From the NCBI GenBank assembly GCA_947034895.1, contig OX344765.1, forward strand, positions 46,443,001-46,507,000: a DNA stretch of 64,000 nt, given 5' to 3'. Positions 49,786-61,083 of the stretch are shown here, one piece after another (the stretch's first letter is position 1; every line of letters begins with the position of its first letter). A program made the translations under genes and the position numbers. This DNA is from Rhytidiadelphus loreus. Taxonomy: Eukaryota > Streptophyta > Bryopsida > Hypnales > Hylocomiaceae. The notes under the pieces were generated by a model. It made no database searches, was not told where the DNA came from, and was given only the letters and a program-made list of their open reading frames with translations.

Positions 49786-52700
49786 ATGGCGAACACGAAG
49801 CAACTTGCGAAAGAGAAGGAAATGGCAATGAGTGTATCTAATGTGTACCTCCACGTCGTTGAGGATGTGATCAACAATGTGCGTACTGACTTCCAGAGCG
49901 AAGGAGTAGATGATAATGTTTTGAATGAGCTACAATCGGTAAGCAACTTTTCTCCTCTGGTTTGGACTTGTTGTGGAGCTTGGCCATATTGAATATGAAA
50001 CTGCTATGCAATTATTGACTCTGGGAACTTTCTGTTGTTTAGTTTTACATAAGTTTTGACCAAGACATGCATTGATCTTCATTGATTCTAGTGATATTAA
50101 ATTTGGCCTCATCTGAATTATATTATTCACAACATGATCAGTCAAATTGGTCATATTAAAACCATAATCTTTTGGTCCTTTAGGTGTTAAGTGTGTAGCT
50201 CTTATTTGTACGCCTTAGGCACTTTTTGTTACGGTGATGTTGGTGCATTCTCCCAGGTTTCGCATATAATATGCATGTGTATGGGCTGGAACTTTTCTGT
50301 GTTAACAATCCACTGATCTGAAGAGTGATGTCTTGATTCTGTTGTTTTTTATCAGCTTTGGGAGCTCAAGTTGGTGCAGTCAGGTGCAATTCAGGAAGCC
50401 TCTGGTCACGAAGCCCCTGCAAACCCAGTAGCCAAACCGATATCTCAAGCAGTTGCTACTCCTGTACACGATTTGAATGAACCTTATGTGGCAACCGAGG
50501 AATACGAAGCTCCACCCAATGACATGACTTTCTCAAGGGTATGGTTGTTGCTTGGCTATTATTTATAACCAGTTTGTGTCTTTCACTACAGACACAACCT
50601 GAAAATCCGGCCTGTATGTAAATTCAGGGATGCCATTACATGCTTGTATTGACAAATGTCAGCTCTTTGGCATATTATTAAATGTTCCCTTTCGCAGGTG
50701 TCTGCGTCAACTAGTTCCCGGGAGCCTGTGATGTTCCAGTACATGCCTCCAGGCCCTAGCGAGGAGTCCTTGCAGCTAAACTCTGGTCATCATCTTGCTC
50801 CTCGGATGGCAAATGGAACGCCGAGTACATACATGGTACTTTTATAGGAGATTTCTATTTTGCATGTCCTATTGTTTGGTCACGTGGGTTCTGGTATAGC
50901 AGATTTTTGTTCTAAAGTTGTAGACTTCAGGTCAGTCCTGCCGTTTAATTCGCTTCGTAGACGACTGATCACTCTTTCGATGATTTTGTTATTAGAATGC
51001 CAGTGCTGAATTTTCATCCTTTCTGAAAGTCTGCTTGTTGTATGATCTACAAACTTGATAGAATGTCTTCCATTCCAAGGCATCTTACAGCTTGATCTGT
51101 GTTGGTGGTTTCAGCAACAACCAGCATCCTGGATGAATCATAAACATCGTGGAGTTGAACTCAATATGAATGAAAGTGAGTTGCTGTGCTTTCAGTAGTG
51201 TTTTCAATTACAACTTTCGTGTTGTGGAAGCCACCCGATCGCACTTGCAATTTTTTTTCTGAATTTGTGACTGGTTGTTATTGTAGTAGCTATAGCAAAA
51301 TCGAGGTACCTGAATCTTTTGGTGTTGGAAGATCTGTATTTTGTTGAAGCTCAAGAAGATTGTTCATCGACTGTTTGGTTGTTAATTTCTGTATTTTGCT
51401 GCTTCTGGCTCTATCGAACTTGTTATGTCTTGCTTCAGCATATGAGGAAAGGGAAGAAGGAGACAACGGTCTAGCACAGATACCTGTTTCAGCACAAGTC
51501 GCGCCTCCTATTACCAAGGTATTTCATGATTCTACTAGGTGTTTTTCCTCTCCCGTCACATTGTTTGCAATGGATTTTTATTGTCTTTGAAAGAGGTAAC
51601 CACGGAATGCTGTCTGATTTTAGTCACTGCCTTGGAACAGGATTTTCTTACTATATCCACTGGCAAGAGAAAACATGATGAAGTAAGCTCTGGATACTTT
51701 ATCCCACAACGAGATGGTGCAGACGATGAATTGTCTACATCAATGGGCGAGAGTTCTCAAATCGTGGTTAGTTCCCCGAAAAAAAATCCTCCTGTCAAAA
51801 GTAATCTATGTCCGATACGTTTATGCTGTTGACTTCAACTGTTTTAGCAGGATACGATGGCTCCGAAGTTAACATGTCCGCCTTACAGTCGTAATTCTTA
51901 TCTGCTCTTTTGGACTTACCAGATTGCATGATCTGCTTCACGACTGTCAGCCAAAGATTGATATGGACCTCAGAAACTGGTTAGCCTTGGTTCCTCATGC
52001 CCCTATTTATTAATAACACTCTTTGGCCCACTCTGATCAGGATCCCGGAGCAGTTACAAGCTGGGCTACAGAGAGGAGTGTTGCCAGAAATGAAGATCTT
52101 CGCTTGTCGGTGCAACACAGACAGAGTGCAGATGCTGCAATTGAGCGGATGATACATGCTAAATTTTTGCAGAGTTTGGCAGTTGTTCCACAACTGGATG
52201 GCATTGATGACGAGTACGATGATGTGGGTGTCTGACTCTCGATTTGTTTTGTTGATTCTGAAAGGAGACTAGAACTACCTTGTCAGTTTTGCTTTATTTC
52301 TAATGGTCCTAATCGTGCCTCATATTATTTTTAGCAGTTTTGAGTGGTCATATAGATACTTCCTTTCGTTCAATTTTCTTTATGTTTTGACCAACTGATG
52401 TGATGTTCTTCATTAGATTGCATGCTATCATGCCTTATTGTCATTCCAATCTAGAATAAGAAAAAAAACTGGGGACCAAATAGAGGTGACATTTTATGAC
52501 TTTTAGGATATCTCTACTGTCGCGGAGTAGTCGTAGGGGACTGGATTTGAGGTGGTCATTGTATTTATCTGTATGAGGCAATGATATGATCAATTGAATT
52601 GGTCTTATTAAATCCCGGACTCTTTAGTCCTTTAGGAGTTGAGAACTCCCTACCTGTGATTAGAGGTACCTTTTTTTCTGGTTAACAATATACTTGTGTT

Positions 52701-53857
52701 TGATGCTGTTGTGTCAGGCTGTAGCAGAGGACTACAACGAGCCTGAGGAGGACGGTGAGAAACTGACCTGTCCTTTCTAGTACTCGATAACTGACCATTT
52801 GGATCTCTTTTTAGTTACTTCTAGTGTAGGCTATTTCATATTGTCATATGACTCGAGAACATTACTTATGATAAGTTCATTGACATTCAACATGTGTAAC
52901 AGACAACGCGCCACCTAGCGCTACCACGCCAGCAGCAAATGTTGAGGCACCAGAGTCGGAGGCCTCTGAACCGCCTCTAAATGAAGATGATGACGACGAC
53001 GATGTTGATGAAGCTGACAATGGTGATGAAGAACCGGCCACCAACCATTTAGTGCTTGCTCAGTTTGATAAGGTTAGTAGTAACCGACCTTGTTTCTGTG
53101 AGTGCTGGAGTAATAAGACCTCGAAGCATCTTCAACTTAATCTTCTTAAAGTCATTTTACTACTCCGGAGTCGGCATCTTTTCCAAAATCTTGGATTTGG
53201 AAGTGCATATTGAGATGTTTTTTATATAATATTGTGAGCAGGTTACCAGGTCAAAGAACAAGTGGAAGTGTACCTTGAAGGATGGCATCATGCATTTGAA
53301 TAATCGTGACATTCTCTTTGTAAAGGTGAGCATTCTGGGACACCGACTTTCAACTCTAAACCCTTCTAAGTGGATTTTACTGGTAGTTCTCAAATACTTT
53401 TTGCTGTTTAATCTTAATTGATCATACCATACTTCTGCTTTTCAATCGCTGGTTCACAATTTGTTAGCTCAGCTTGAGATAAAACTCCCACTCTCGGATG
53501 ATTTTGAAATGCTGATAGCACAATGCTGGGTTTCTAAATTTTACATGAGTTTACCAGGATCATAACAAGATTTACCTAAGATTATACCACTCCTAAGATT
53601 ATGAAATTGAGACTTTCCTTAACCCCTAGTACCCAAATAGTCATTTAGGAGAGAAATGAATCATTTGCGAAATCTCAAGGACGGTAGCCAAATATATCAA
53701 CTGAAAGGTCTTTTGGTGAGTCACTATATCTTACCAAGAGCATCCGAAGTGGAATTTCAATTTTAGTTCAGACACTAAGAAGTTCACGTATTGCAGAATT
53801 CCCTCTGATGTGTGTTCTTCTCGTTTATGACAGGCAACTGGGGAGTTCGAATTTTGA
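49786..53857 (+). CDS. TFIIA-L: Transcription initiation factor IIA large (alpha/beta) subunit
   Basis: Eleven exons: 49786-49938, 50356-50538, 50698-50835, 51115-51175, 51439-51518, 51641-51766, 52041-52223, 52718-52754, 52903-53072, 53242-53325 and 53834-53857, encoding 412 aa. TFIIA stabilises TBP on the TATA box in the nucleus; the large subunit is often cleaved into alpha and beta. The N-terminal four-helix-bundle segment is VYLHVVEDVINNVRTDF...VLNELQSLWELKLVQSGA (~20-60). A long low-complexity linker follows, then an acidic patch (348-364). The C-terminal beta-barrel segment (~368-412) contains VLAQFDKVTRSKNKWKCTLK and DGIMHLNNRDILFVKATGEF. The last eight codons, including the conserved GEFEF tail, are a separate 24-nt exon beyond a 508-bp intron. 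Frame is kept throughout; exon 5 was chosen by phase. Somewhat longer than Arabidopsis copies because of the linker. Confidence 0.93.
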
Positions 53858-54276
53858 TTACTATGACATTTGGACGATACGTGGTGGAATACACCCTACT
53901 ACTGAGGTACCATTATGATTAGAAAGGCTTCTTAATCGTTTCAGGATAACTTTCTAAGCGTAAGAATTCTCGTCGGATTGCTCCCTGCTCTGCAATCAAT
54001 TCTGACGCTCAATTTTCAAGGTACAGAAGTGAGAGATTGTTGGTGATATGCCATAGTGTGCTCCTTTCCGAGCCGAGCTTTTATGAAGCATCTACCGTAG
54101 CAGTGACCCTCGTTTGTCATTAATTACTTATAGAATAGACAAATTGAAAATATGCTTTGCCTCGGAGTCTTGAGGATGAACTTTGGAAATCAAATCCCTT
54201 GACTTTGAGTCGACAAACTAAGTGCATTGCGCTGCTATCTTGATCACTTTTATATAATACTACATATTTTCAAGAC

Positions 54277-54945
54277 CTTTTTGAACGAGTGATTCTCTGA
54301 TGAAGGGCTTGCTTTTATCCAGATAAAATATATAATTCGTCACTCCTGCAGTGTTTGCAAAAGTTTCTAGAGATTGTTCCGAGGTTTGTTCACGATTCAC
54401 TTGCACTATTTCAATCCATGCGTAGTGAGTCTTTCCACAGTCTTGTAGATGGCTATCTTGGAGCTAGTTCTGGATGTTTCGAGAATATGTGATCTGGATT
54501 GGGAAAATGCAAAACCCCCACCGTGGTTTTCCATCCCACACCCAGTTCTCTCCCCAAATTAGATGAATTACAGCTTCGTCAGCTCCGACTATCAGTCGTC
54601 TTCCTACAGCATACTGTATCATCTCTCCGGTTCCGAATGTGCAATTGAATTTGCCTGCTGCTAAGCAAACCCTAAAGAATGAAAGAGCTGATTCCCAAAC
54701 CCAAAACTCCTGGAGATGGGAAATCCGACATGCGAGTGTCCACAGCAGAACTCCAATCCAATCCAAACCGAACCCTATTGCGAAAACTTACAGAATTTTC
54801 GCCTCCACCGTGCAGTGGCCAGCATCAGCATGTGTTTTCTGCGCACAAGTGAGCAAACGGAACAGCAAAGCGTAGGAATTGTGCAGCTCGAAGTGAATTG
54901 AAGAAACTGCGAGGGCAACGCAATCTGCACCTTCTGGAGACATAG
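54277..54945 (-). repeat. Right arm of the long inverted repeat flanking the TFIIA gene
   Basis: Inverted copy of 47445-48324, beginning 419 bp after the TFIIA stop codon. Identity is high in most blocks. Differences include a missing segment of about 250 bp between gatacagtatg and taggaagac, and a 10-15-bp insertion near 54645. Because these DNA blocks are shared, both arms open similar frames on the gene-antisense side (47294-47740 minus and 54639-54875 plus); similarity alone does not make those coding. Confidence 0.75.
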
Positions 54946-55093
54946 AGTAAACTTGCCTATCACCGGAGAGACAGAATTCAAATACTTATCCACAATATTA
55001 TAGAAACTCGGCGTGATTATTGAATGTCACGTTAAGATTCCCTTCCCAAAAACAGATTGCCAAAAGGTTTCCTACTGCAAATTTCTTTCCAAC

Positions 55094-55660
55094 TTAACCC
55101 CTCACCATCCAAGGGGACCAAAAGTGTCTTCACATAGTTTCAAGTTCAATTCAAAGTGCAATAACTTTTGCATCTCATGTCCAAATTCAATAAAAAAAGT
55201 TTATGAAAATTTTCTCTCTTCTAGTTTGTGTGGCTAAAATTTCATATCAATCAAAGAAGTTATGAAAGACTAAGAAGCATTTTAGTTGGAAGGAAGTTCA
55301 ACCTCATATGTGTTTCTCACAACTTTTTTTTGCTATTTTGTGGCATTTCAAATCCGTTTTGCAAACACAATGAGTCATTTGAATGATATTTTCTTTCACC
55401 AATGTGTTTGTATGCTAGTTTTGAATCACTTTATAGCTTAAAGTTTTTTCATTTGAGTTGATATGTGTTGGTAGGAAGATTCCAGCATTTTTTTTCTACA
55501 CTAAAACATTATAATCTGGCAATCTATTTGGCCAAATGATTGCACATCATCTACAACATTTACACTACAAGATTGTACAGTTGAGATTTCTATATCTTGT
55601 GACACTTCAAAAGCAATGATGCTTTTAAACCCCAGAAGACTTTGGGTGGCGAGGGGTTAA
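55094..55660. mobile_element. TTAA-flanked non-autonomous element, different sequence family
   Basis: TTAA lies at 55094-55097 and 55657-55660. The left end reads CCCCTCACCATCCAA and the right end inward CCCCTCGCCACCCAA, two mismatches in 15. The interior (about 560 bp) is AT-rich, non-coding and unrelated to the elements at 5262 and 11844 apart from the CCCCT start and TTAA flank. Together these point to the same kind of transposase, piggyBac-like by inference. Confidence 0.65.
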
Positions 55661-55682
55661 AGGTAACAAGCCTAAAATCTAT

Positions 55683-56425
55683 CTAAGGTAACAGGCTCGA
55701 AAACTGTTCAGGCTTTAAAACCGTGCCCTATTTTGAATCTGCATGGGTTGTACATGTTTCTTTTCATTGGCTTCAGTTATGTACAAGTGGTGAACATTTC
55801 AGTTAGGGCACAGTTTAAGAGCACTGTGCCCTTTTGACTTCAAAATTTGATAACTAATTCCTCATAAGGTAGGAGGCTCAGAAATGGTGCATCTAAGGGC
55901 TGTTCTGCCTTTATCATGTATTTCTTTGGACGGGAATATTTTTAGCTCATTTTTCAGACAAAGAGAAATTGATGAGGAATCTAACCCAAGTGGTTTCATA
56001 TTTTTCCAAAGATTTTTGAATTACTTATGAATTTTCAAATGAGTTGGGTCATAGGTCTCTATTTGTGACCTTAGATCTTTCATGAATGGTTCACTTGCAA
56101 TCCTAAATAAAAATGGAGAAAACACAGAGAATGATTGGCTCTTACAATTAATAATATTTTTTCCTTGGTTCATTCAATGAATGTAGTGGTCAATTTCAAA
56201 ACTTTAGATGCACCATTTCACAGCCATTTATAGGAGCCATTCTTAAAGCCCGCACTGTTTCACAGCCTCCTACCTTAGCTCTGAAAAATATGAAACGACT
56301 TGGGTTAGGTGAAAATTCTACTTTTCTTTCCAGGAAAATATGCTCACATATATTTCAAGGTGTTTCACCTTCTCGAAATTCAGTTTCAGCCCTTAGATGG
56401 GTGGTTTCTGAGCCTGTTACCTTAG
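55683..56425. mobile_element. Nested foldback element with CTAAGGTAACAGGCTC ends
   Basis: The left end CTAAGGTAACAGGCTC is mirrored exactly at the right end (GAGCCTGTTACCTTAG). Inside lies a second inverted pair: aaggtaggaggctcagaaat...gtgcatctaa near 55866, mirrored by ttagatgcaccatttcacag...agcctcctaccttag at 56204-56279. A related phrase, aaggtaacaagcct, also precedes the left end. Suggests repeated insertion of related inverted-repeat elements, or one element with duplicated ends. No coding sequence. Confidence 0.6.
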
Positions 56426-58100
56426 TAGAAAAACCCTTCACTACACAGTGTGCGGTGCTATGCAGTGGTACGAAATTTTGATCCCAACGCGTGTCCATTT
56501 CATTCCCAAAAATGTTTGCATGAATTTCCCTTCCAATTTTGTGGGTGCTCCTGCTGTTTTTTTTCTTCTTCTTTCTCTGGCGTTTTGTGGAGAGATTATG
56601 GTGCGATTTAGTGATTTAAGTTTTTTGGATTCCAGTGTGTGAAGAAGAAAGAGCCTTGTGATTTGGAAGTAGCTCTCTGTTGTCGTCGTGTGTTCTAGTT
56701 GTGATTATTGAAGAATGAACTGCTGCTGTCGTTTGTAATGTTAGAGCACTGACTATTGGTACTGATAGAGCATTGACATTTTATTATTCTCTGTCAGGCT
56801 CGGGGTTTGAAGGACCTGATTTGAAGAAGCTCAATGCAACTTACTTGTCAGGCATTGAGCTCTTGACAAGTTGGGCGGTGCTTTTGCAAGTTCAGCCTGT
56901 GACCTAATTCTGGGTGCAATTTCGGTGCTGTCGATCTTTAAATCGAATAACAACCGGAGAAGGGTATTCTACGGCGAGTATCGTCGTGTTTTGTTTTTTC
57001 CCGTACCACACGCAATGGCACGAAATGGTATAGCATATCCTTCTAGATGCTGTGAAGTGACTTCGCAATTTACTTCCTGTGAGCCATAAGTATGCGTTTT
57101 GTGTTTTTGCGATTGGTTTCAGACAGGAATGTTCTACACTGCCGTACGTACTTTAGGGTTTATGTTTTCTCAATTCTCGGGGATGTTTCACTTGTGTCCG
57201 ACGGCTGTAAAGTGTCTAATGAAAGCCCATTTGCGGTGTTTTCAAGAAGGCCATTTTTTAACACATCCAGTTAGAGAACGAGCTGCAGGAAGGAGCCGTG
57301 ACTTGCAGAAGATTCGTGGAGCTTTTTCAAAGACTTTCAGTGTTTGGGGCTTCATCAATAAACTCAAGGCAATGGACTCACATTGTTCAATTCCTTTACT
57401 CCTCTCACATGTTAGTTTCAATACCCTGAACCCTGAATCAGCTATTAAAGTATCAAATTTTGTAAGTATCTGCCAGACCCAGAAAATCAGCATTACCAGT
57501 GAAATGTCTCATGTCTCAGAGTCATTTAGATGATTAAGATCATCTGCTCTAAAAAGCAACCATGTTCTAAAAAGCAAGCATGACACAGAAGTACATTTTG
57601 CTTTCTTCAGTTTCCAAACAGTGTACACTTCAGGAGATGGCCACTGCCTTTCAACTTCAAAAATTCAGCCCTGAAATTCTAGGCCTGAAATTCATGAATA
57701 TTACTTGTTCTACCATGATCTGTACATCGTGACTGCTTGCAAAACTGGAAGACCCATTTCCTGGTCTTTTCTTATCATATACAGTTACTCAGGCTAATTC
57801 AAGATTATGAAAACTTACATAAAAATCAACACTGGATCGATATCGATGCTGCAAAGTTGAAAGTCCTCAGCAAAGCCTCGCGTGTTCATCAATATTCTAC
57901 AGGAGGTGCAGACTTTGAATTACGTGTGCAAGGCTTGTATAATCTGAAATTAGTCCCTCCACCTTTAGTTACCGATAATGTCAGCGAGATGACCCAATGT
58001 CCTCCTGGTTCAGAATTCATGTGACTATCAAACCACATCCAAAAAGGAAGGACACCCAAAGTTAGGGTTTTAATTTTTCTTCCATACATTCAAATGAAGA
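56426..58100. other. Gene-like but unidentified region
   Basis: Composition is more balanced than the flanks and there are donor/acceptor-like sites. Plus-strand frames occur at 57099-57533 (144 codons) and 57737-58024 (95 codons, ending before TGA), but they match no family I recognise and I could not join them by a convincing splice. It may be a non-coding transcript, a lineage-specific gene or a decayed gene. No function is assigned. Confidence 0.3.
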
Positions 58101-59522
58101 TTGGTTGATTTCGGAAATGAAACTGCAACCATTTTTTTCCATAAGCTCAAACCACCCATAGCCGATCACTAAAGCGATTTTGTGACAGTCAGATCATGAG
58201 TAATATCATGAGTAGTATGAGACAATGCAATTTTTTCTCATGTAGAAAGATAGGAAATATGGGGATTGCAATTTTTTTTCTTTATTTTTTTTCCAAAATT
58301 CAAATTACTATAAACACAATGATTGGTTTGGAGATTTTGTAGTTTGTCTTTGTTGGGTTTTGCTAGTTTTTATGTTTCTCAGGGTTCTAATGTCATTGTG
58401 AAGGGGATCTTCAAAGAATTCCTATACAAAAGGAAATTGCGTTTTTTCTCTACAAGGATTTTCATAAATTCTCCCCAAATCGTGCATCATATGCAATCCA
58501 AATTGGTAGACTTTACAACACATTGACACATTTTACATTTCAATGTTGTTTCCACCTAATATTTGGTAGATTTTACAAGATGCAATTGTCCCATATCGAT
58601 TGTCGAGGTTATTGTGAGGTTGGACACATAACAGTTGTAAGTTGTCAATGTCTAAGACAATGAATTTTATTCATAGAAATCTAACATTTCTAAAGTTTGT
58701 GTATTTGGAAACCTCATAAAAATTTATAATATATGAAATTGTAAAGTGTTTCAACAAATGAAATCTACATACCACTAACATTTTGAACTCTTGAAACCTA
58801 GAAAAGGATCTAGATCAAAAAAATTGAAATGTACAAATCAATGAGATTGAAAATTCAAAGTCTATATACTAGTTAGATTTGAGCATCCAAAATCTATGAA
58901 TCATATTGATTATGCACATTGAAATCTACATTAAAAATAGATTCTAGAGGCATAAATTTACATTTTAGAATATTGAATTTCATAAATTTAGTTGATTTAA
59001 AGGTAGGGACATCTTCAAATAACACTAAAAAATGCACAAATTTCCCCTCAATAAAATTCTCTATCTCACATTTCCCTATGACACCCATATTCCCTATATT
59101 TTGTTGAAACAAGTCATCTTAGGAGGGGATTTTCAATACACTACTAGCATGATATTCAAAAAACATTCCTTGTGAAATTTTGGGAACTAGAAAGCTCTTA
59201 GAACCCAAAGCCAATGTCTAAACTCTTCTAATTCTAACTATTGAAGAACTACTTTCCTGCTCACTACTTCCTACTTTTTTGCTCACTACTTCGCCCGTGC
59301 ACTATGGATTATGTGTTATGACCTTATTAATTAGTCCCAATCTTGAAAAGGAGAAAAAAAACATTCCAAGCTTGGATTGGAAATAGTTGCACTCTACAGG
59401 TTGGGTATGAGTCCTTAGTTGGGAATAGATATGTGGTCTGACCTTACATGTAACTAAAGTTTTTGTAGTTTTATTGGCTAAAATAAAAGAGAATTTCATT
59501 TCCAAAAGGGATTGTACACCAG
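58101..59522. other. AT-rich intergenic DNA, nothing recognised
   Basis: Short mirrored open frames at 58894-59112 are overlapping shadows on opposite strands, with no supporting features. Confidence 0.55.
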
Positions 59523-60521
59523 CAAAGGAGCCAATGGAGGAACAAGATGCATAGGATTTTCATAGGCCTTCAACAAAAGAAGTTGTACAAATGCATCCAC
59601 GACAAAAACACTCCAGGTTATAACATGATTTTTGACCTTCCTTCCTTACACGATTGAGTAAAAAACAAATTATACGGTAGAAGATGTTTAAAGCATGAGT
59701 ATTTCATTTAGCATAATTGCTATATTGATCATTATAAAAAAACATGCATGGATTAATGAAGGTCAATCAATTGGGGATCTCCCTGAAGGTGCATCTACTT
59801 TAGAAGATCCCTTAGTTCAAGATGTTGTGAAGAAAATAATAAATGAGGAGAAGGATAATTTGATGGACATTAAATTTGGCAAGAATAAAAAGTATGCATG
59901 GAAATAGGCTGATATTTACAAGAAAATAAAAAAACATCTTAAATATAAAAGATGGAAATAGTGAAAGGCAGAAAAGGCTAGAAATAATAATAGTAGTGAC
60001 CCTTAGAAGCATCTCAAGGGTCACTACTATTATTGTTTCCAGCCTTTTTTGCCTCTCTCTATTTCCATCTTTTATATTTAAGATGTTTTTTTATTTTCTT
60101 ATAAACATCAGCCTATTTCCATGCATACTTTTTATTCTTGCCAAATTTAATGTTCATCTAATTATCCTTCTCTTCATTTATTATTTTCTTCACAACATTT
60201 TGAACTAAAGGATCTTCTAAAGTAGATGCACCTTCAGGGAGATCCCCAATTGATTGACCTTCATTAATCCATGCATGTTTTTTTAATAATGATCAATATA
60301 GCAATTATGCTAAATGAGATACTCATGCTTTAAACATCTTCGACCGTATAATTTGTTTTTTACTTGATTGTGTAAGGAAGGAAGGTCAAAAATCATGTTA
60401 TAACCTGGAGTTTTTTGTCGTAGATGCATTTGTACAACTTCTCTTGCCGGAGGCTCATGAAAATCCTACGTGTCTTGCTCTTCCAATGACCCCTCTATTG
60501 GTTCCACCATTGCTTCCTTTG
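59523..60521. repeat. One-kilobase near-perfect palindrome
   Basis: Two arms of nearly 490 bp face each other across an 11-nt loop (60005-60015). The innermost stem is GTAGTGACCCTT (59993-60004) against AAGGGTCACTAC (60016-60027). Identity is high along the arms, with few substitutions; the clearest length difference is about 20 bp extra in the outer right arm. The left arm includes an open frame (59695-59907, plus strand) whose inverse copy on the right is broken by changes, so it is probably not a gene. Confidence 0.85.
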
Positions 60522-60687
60522 TTAAGTTTGTTGTTGGCAGCTTTGTTAATCTCTTTGAAGATTCTAGCAACTACCTTATGATTTGAGGTTCATTTAGACA
60601 TATCCCTCTTAGTGAGCCTCCGGCAAGAGAAGTTGGCCTCCAACTACCTTATGATTTGAGGTTCATTTAGACATATCCCTCTTAGTG
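60438..60687. repeat. Inverted and direct repeats at the palindrome's right edge
   Basis: CTTCTCTTGCCGGAGGCTCA at 60438-60457 is repeated inverted at 60613-60632, a perfect 20-bp match. A 47-bp block starting caactaccttatgatttgag at 60568 is repeated directly at 60641 (73-bp period). The extra 20-mer sits between the two direct copies, as expected if copying switched templates during repair. Confidence 0.75.
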
Positions 60688-60931
60688 TCCTACATTCATG
60701 ACAAAATTTTGTTGTATCCCTTACAAAGGTAGTAGCACACTCTTTACAAAATGGAGGTAACATTTTCTTGCCTACACATAAAAACACAAATTGTAAGAGA
60801 AAAAGAAACCCCACATCCACAAATCCCTTTTGAACCAAGTAATGCCTAAGGGATGTGACAACATTATTTGAAATTAAGAGAATATGACAACTACTTAATC
60901 TCAATAATAGAGTGTTACATACATTTGACAA
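60644..60931 (-). other. Hypothetical minus-strand frame with a C-x2-C-x11-C-x2-C motif
   Basis: A 95-codon frame on the minus strand contains FCKECATTFVRDTTKFCHEC, a four-cysteine zinc-ribbon-like pattern, preceded by a hydrophobic leucine/valine-rich stretch. It runs into the duplicated block next to the palindrome and stops there. It may be the remnant of a mobile-element protein whose other parts gave rise to the palindrome. The family is not recognised, and a chance frame is possible. Confidence 0.3.
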
Positions 60932-61083
60932 TGGACTCTAAAGACAAATACAAAATATACTTATTGACAAGACTATTTTACAAGGAGCTCAAACTACATG
61001 ACTGTACAGATAAAACCATCCCCCAAAGAGAGTCTCCTCACCTCAAGTTCCATCTTATATAATAGAGACTGTCAATAAAGACT

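Noticed and set aside
53619..53645. Solitary TTAACCCCTAGTACCC in the last TFIIA intron, resembling a piggyBac-like end
   Set aside because: No matching inverted end with TTAA could be found within the intron or nearby, so it cannot be called an element.
59695..59907. 70-codon frame in the left palindrome arm
   Set aside because: It has no family resemblance and its mirror copy in the right arm is not preserved as a frame, so selection for coding is unlikely.
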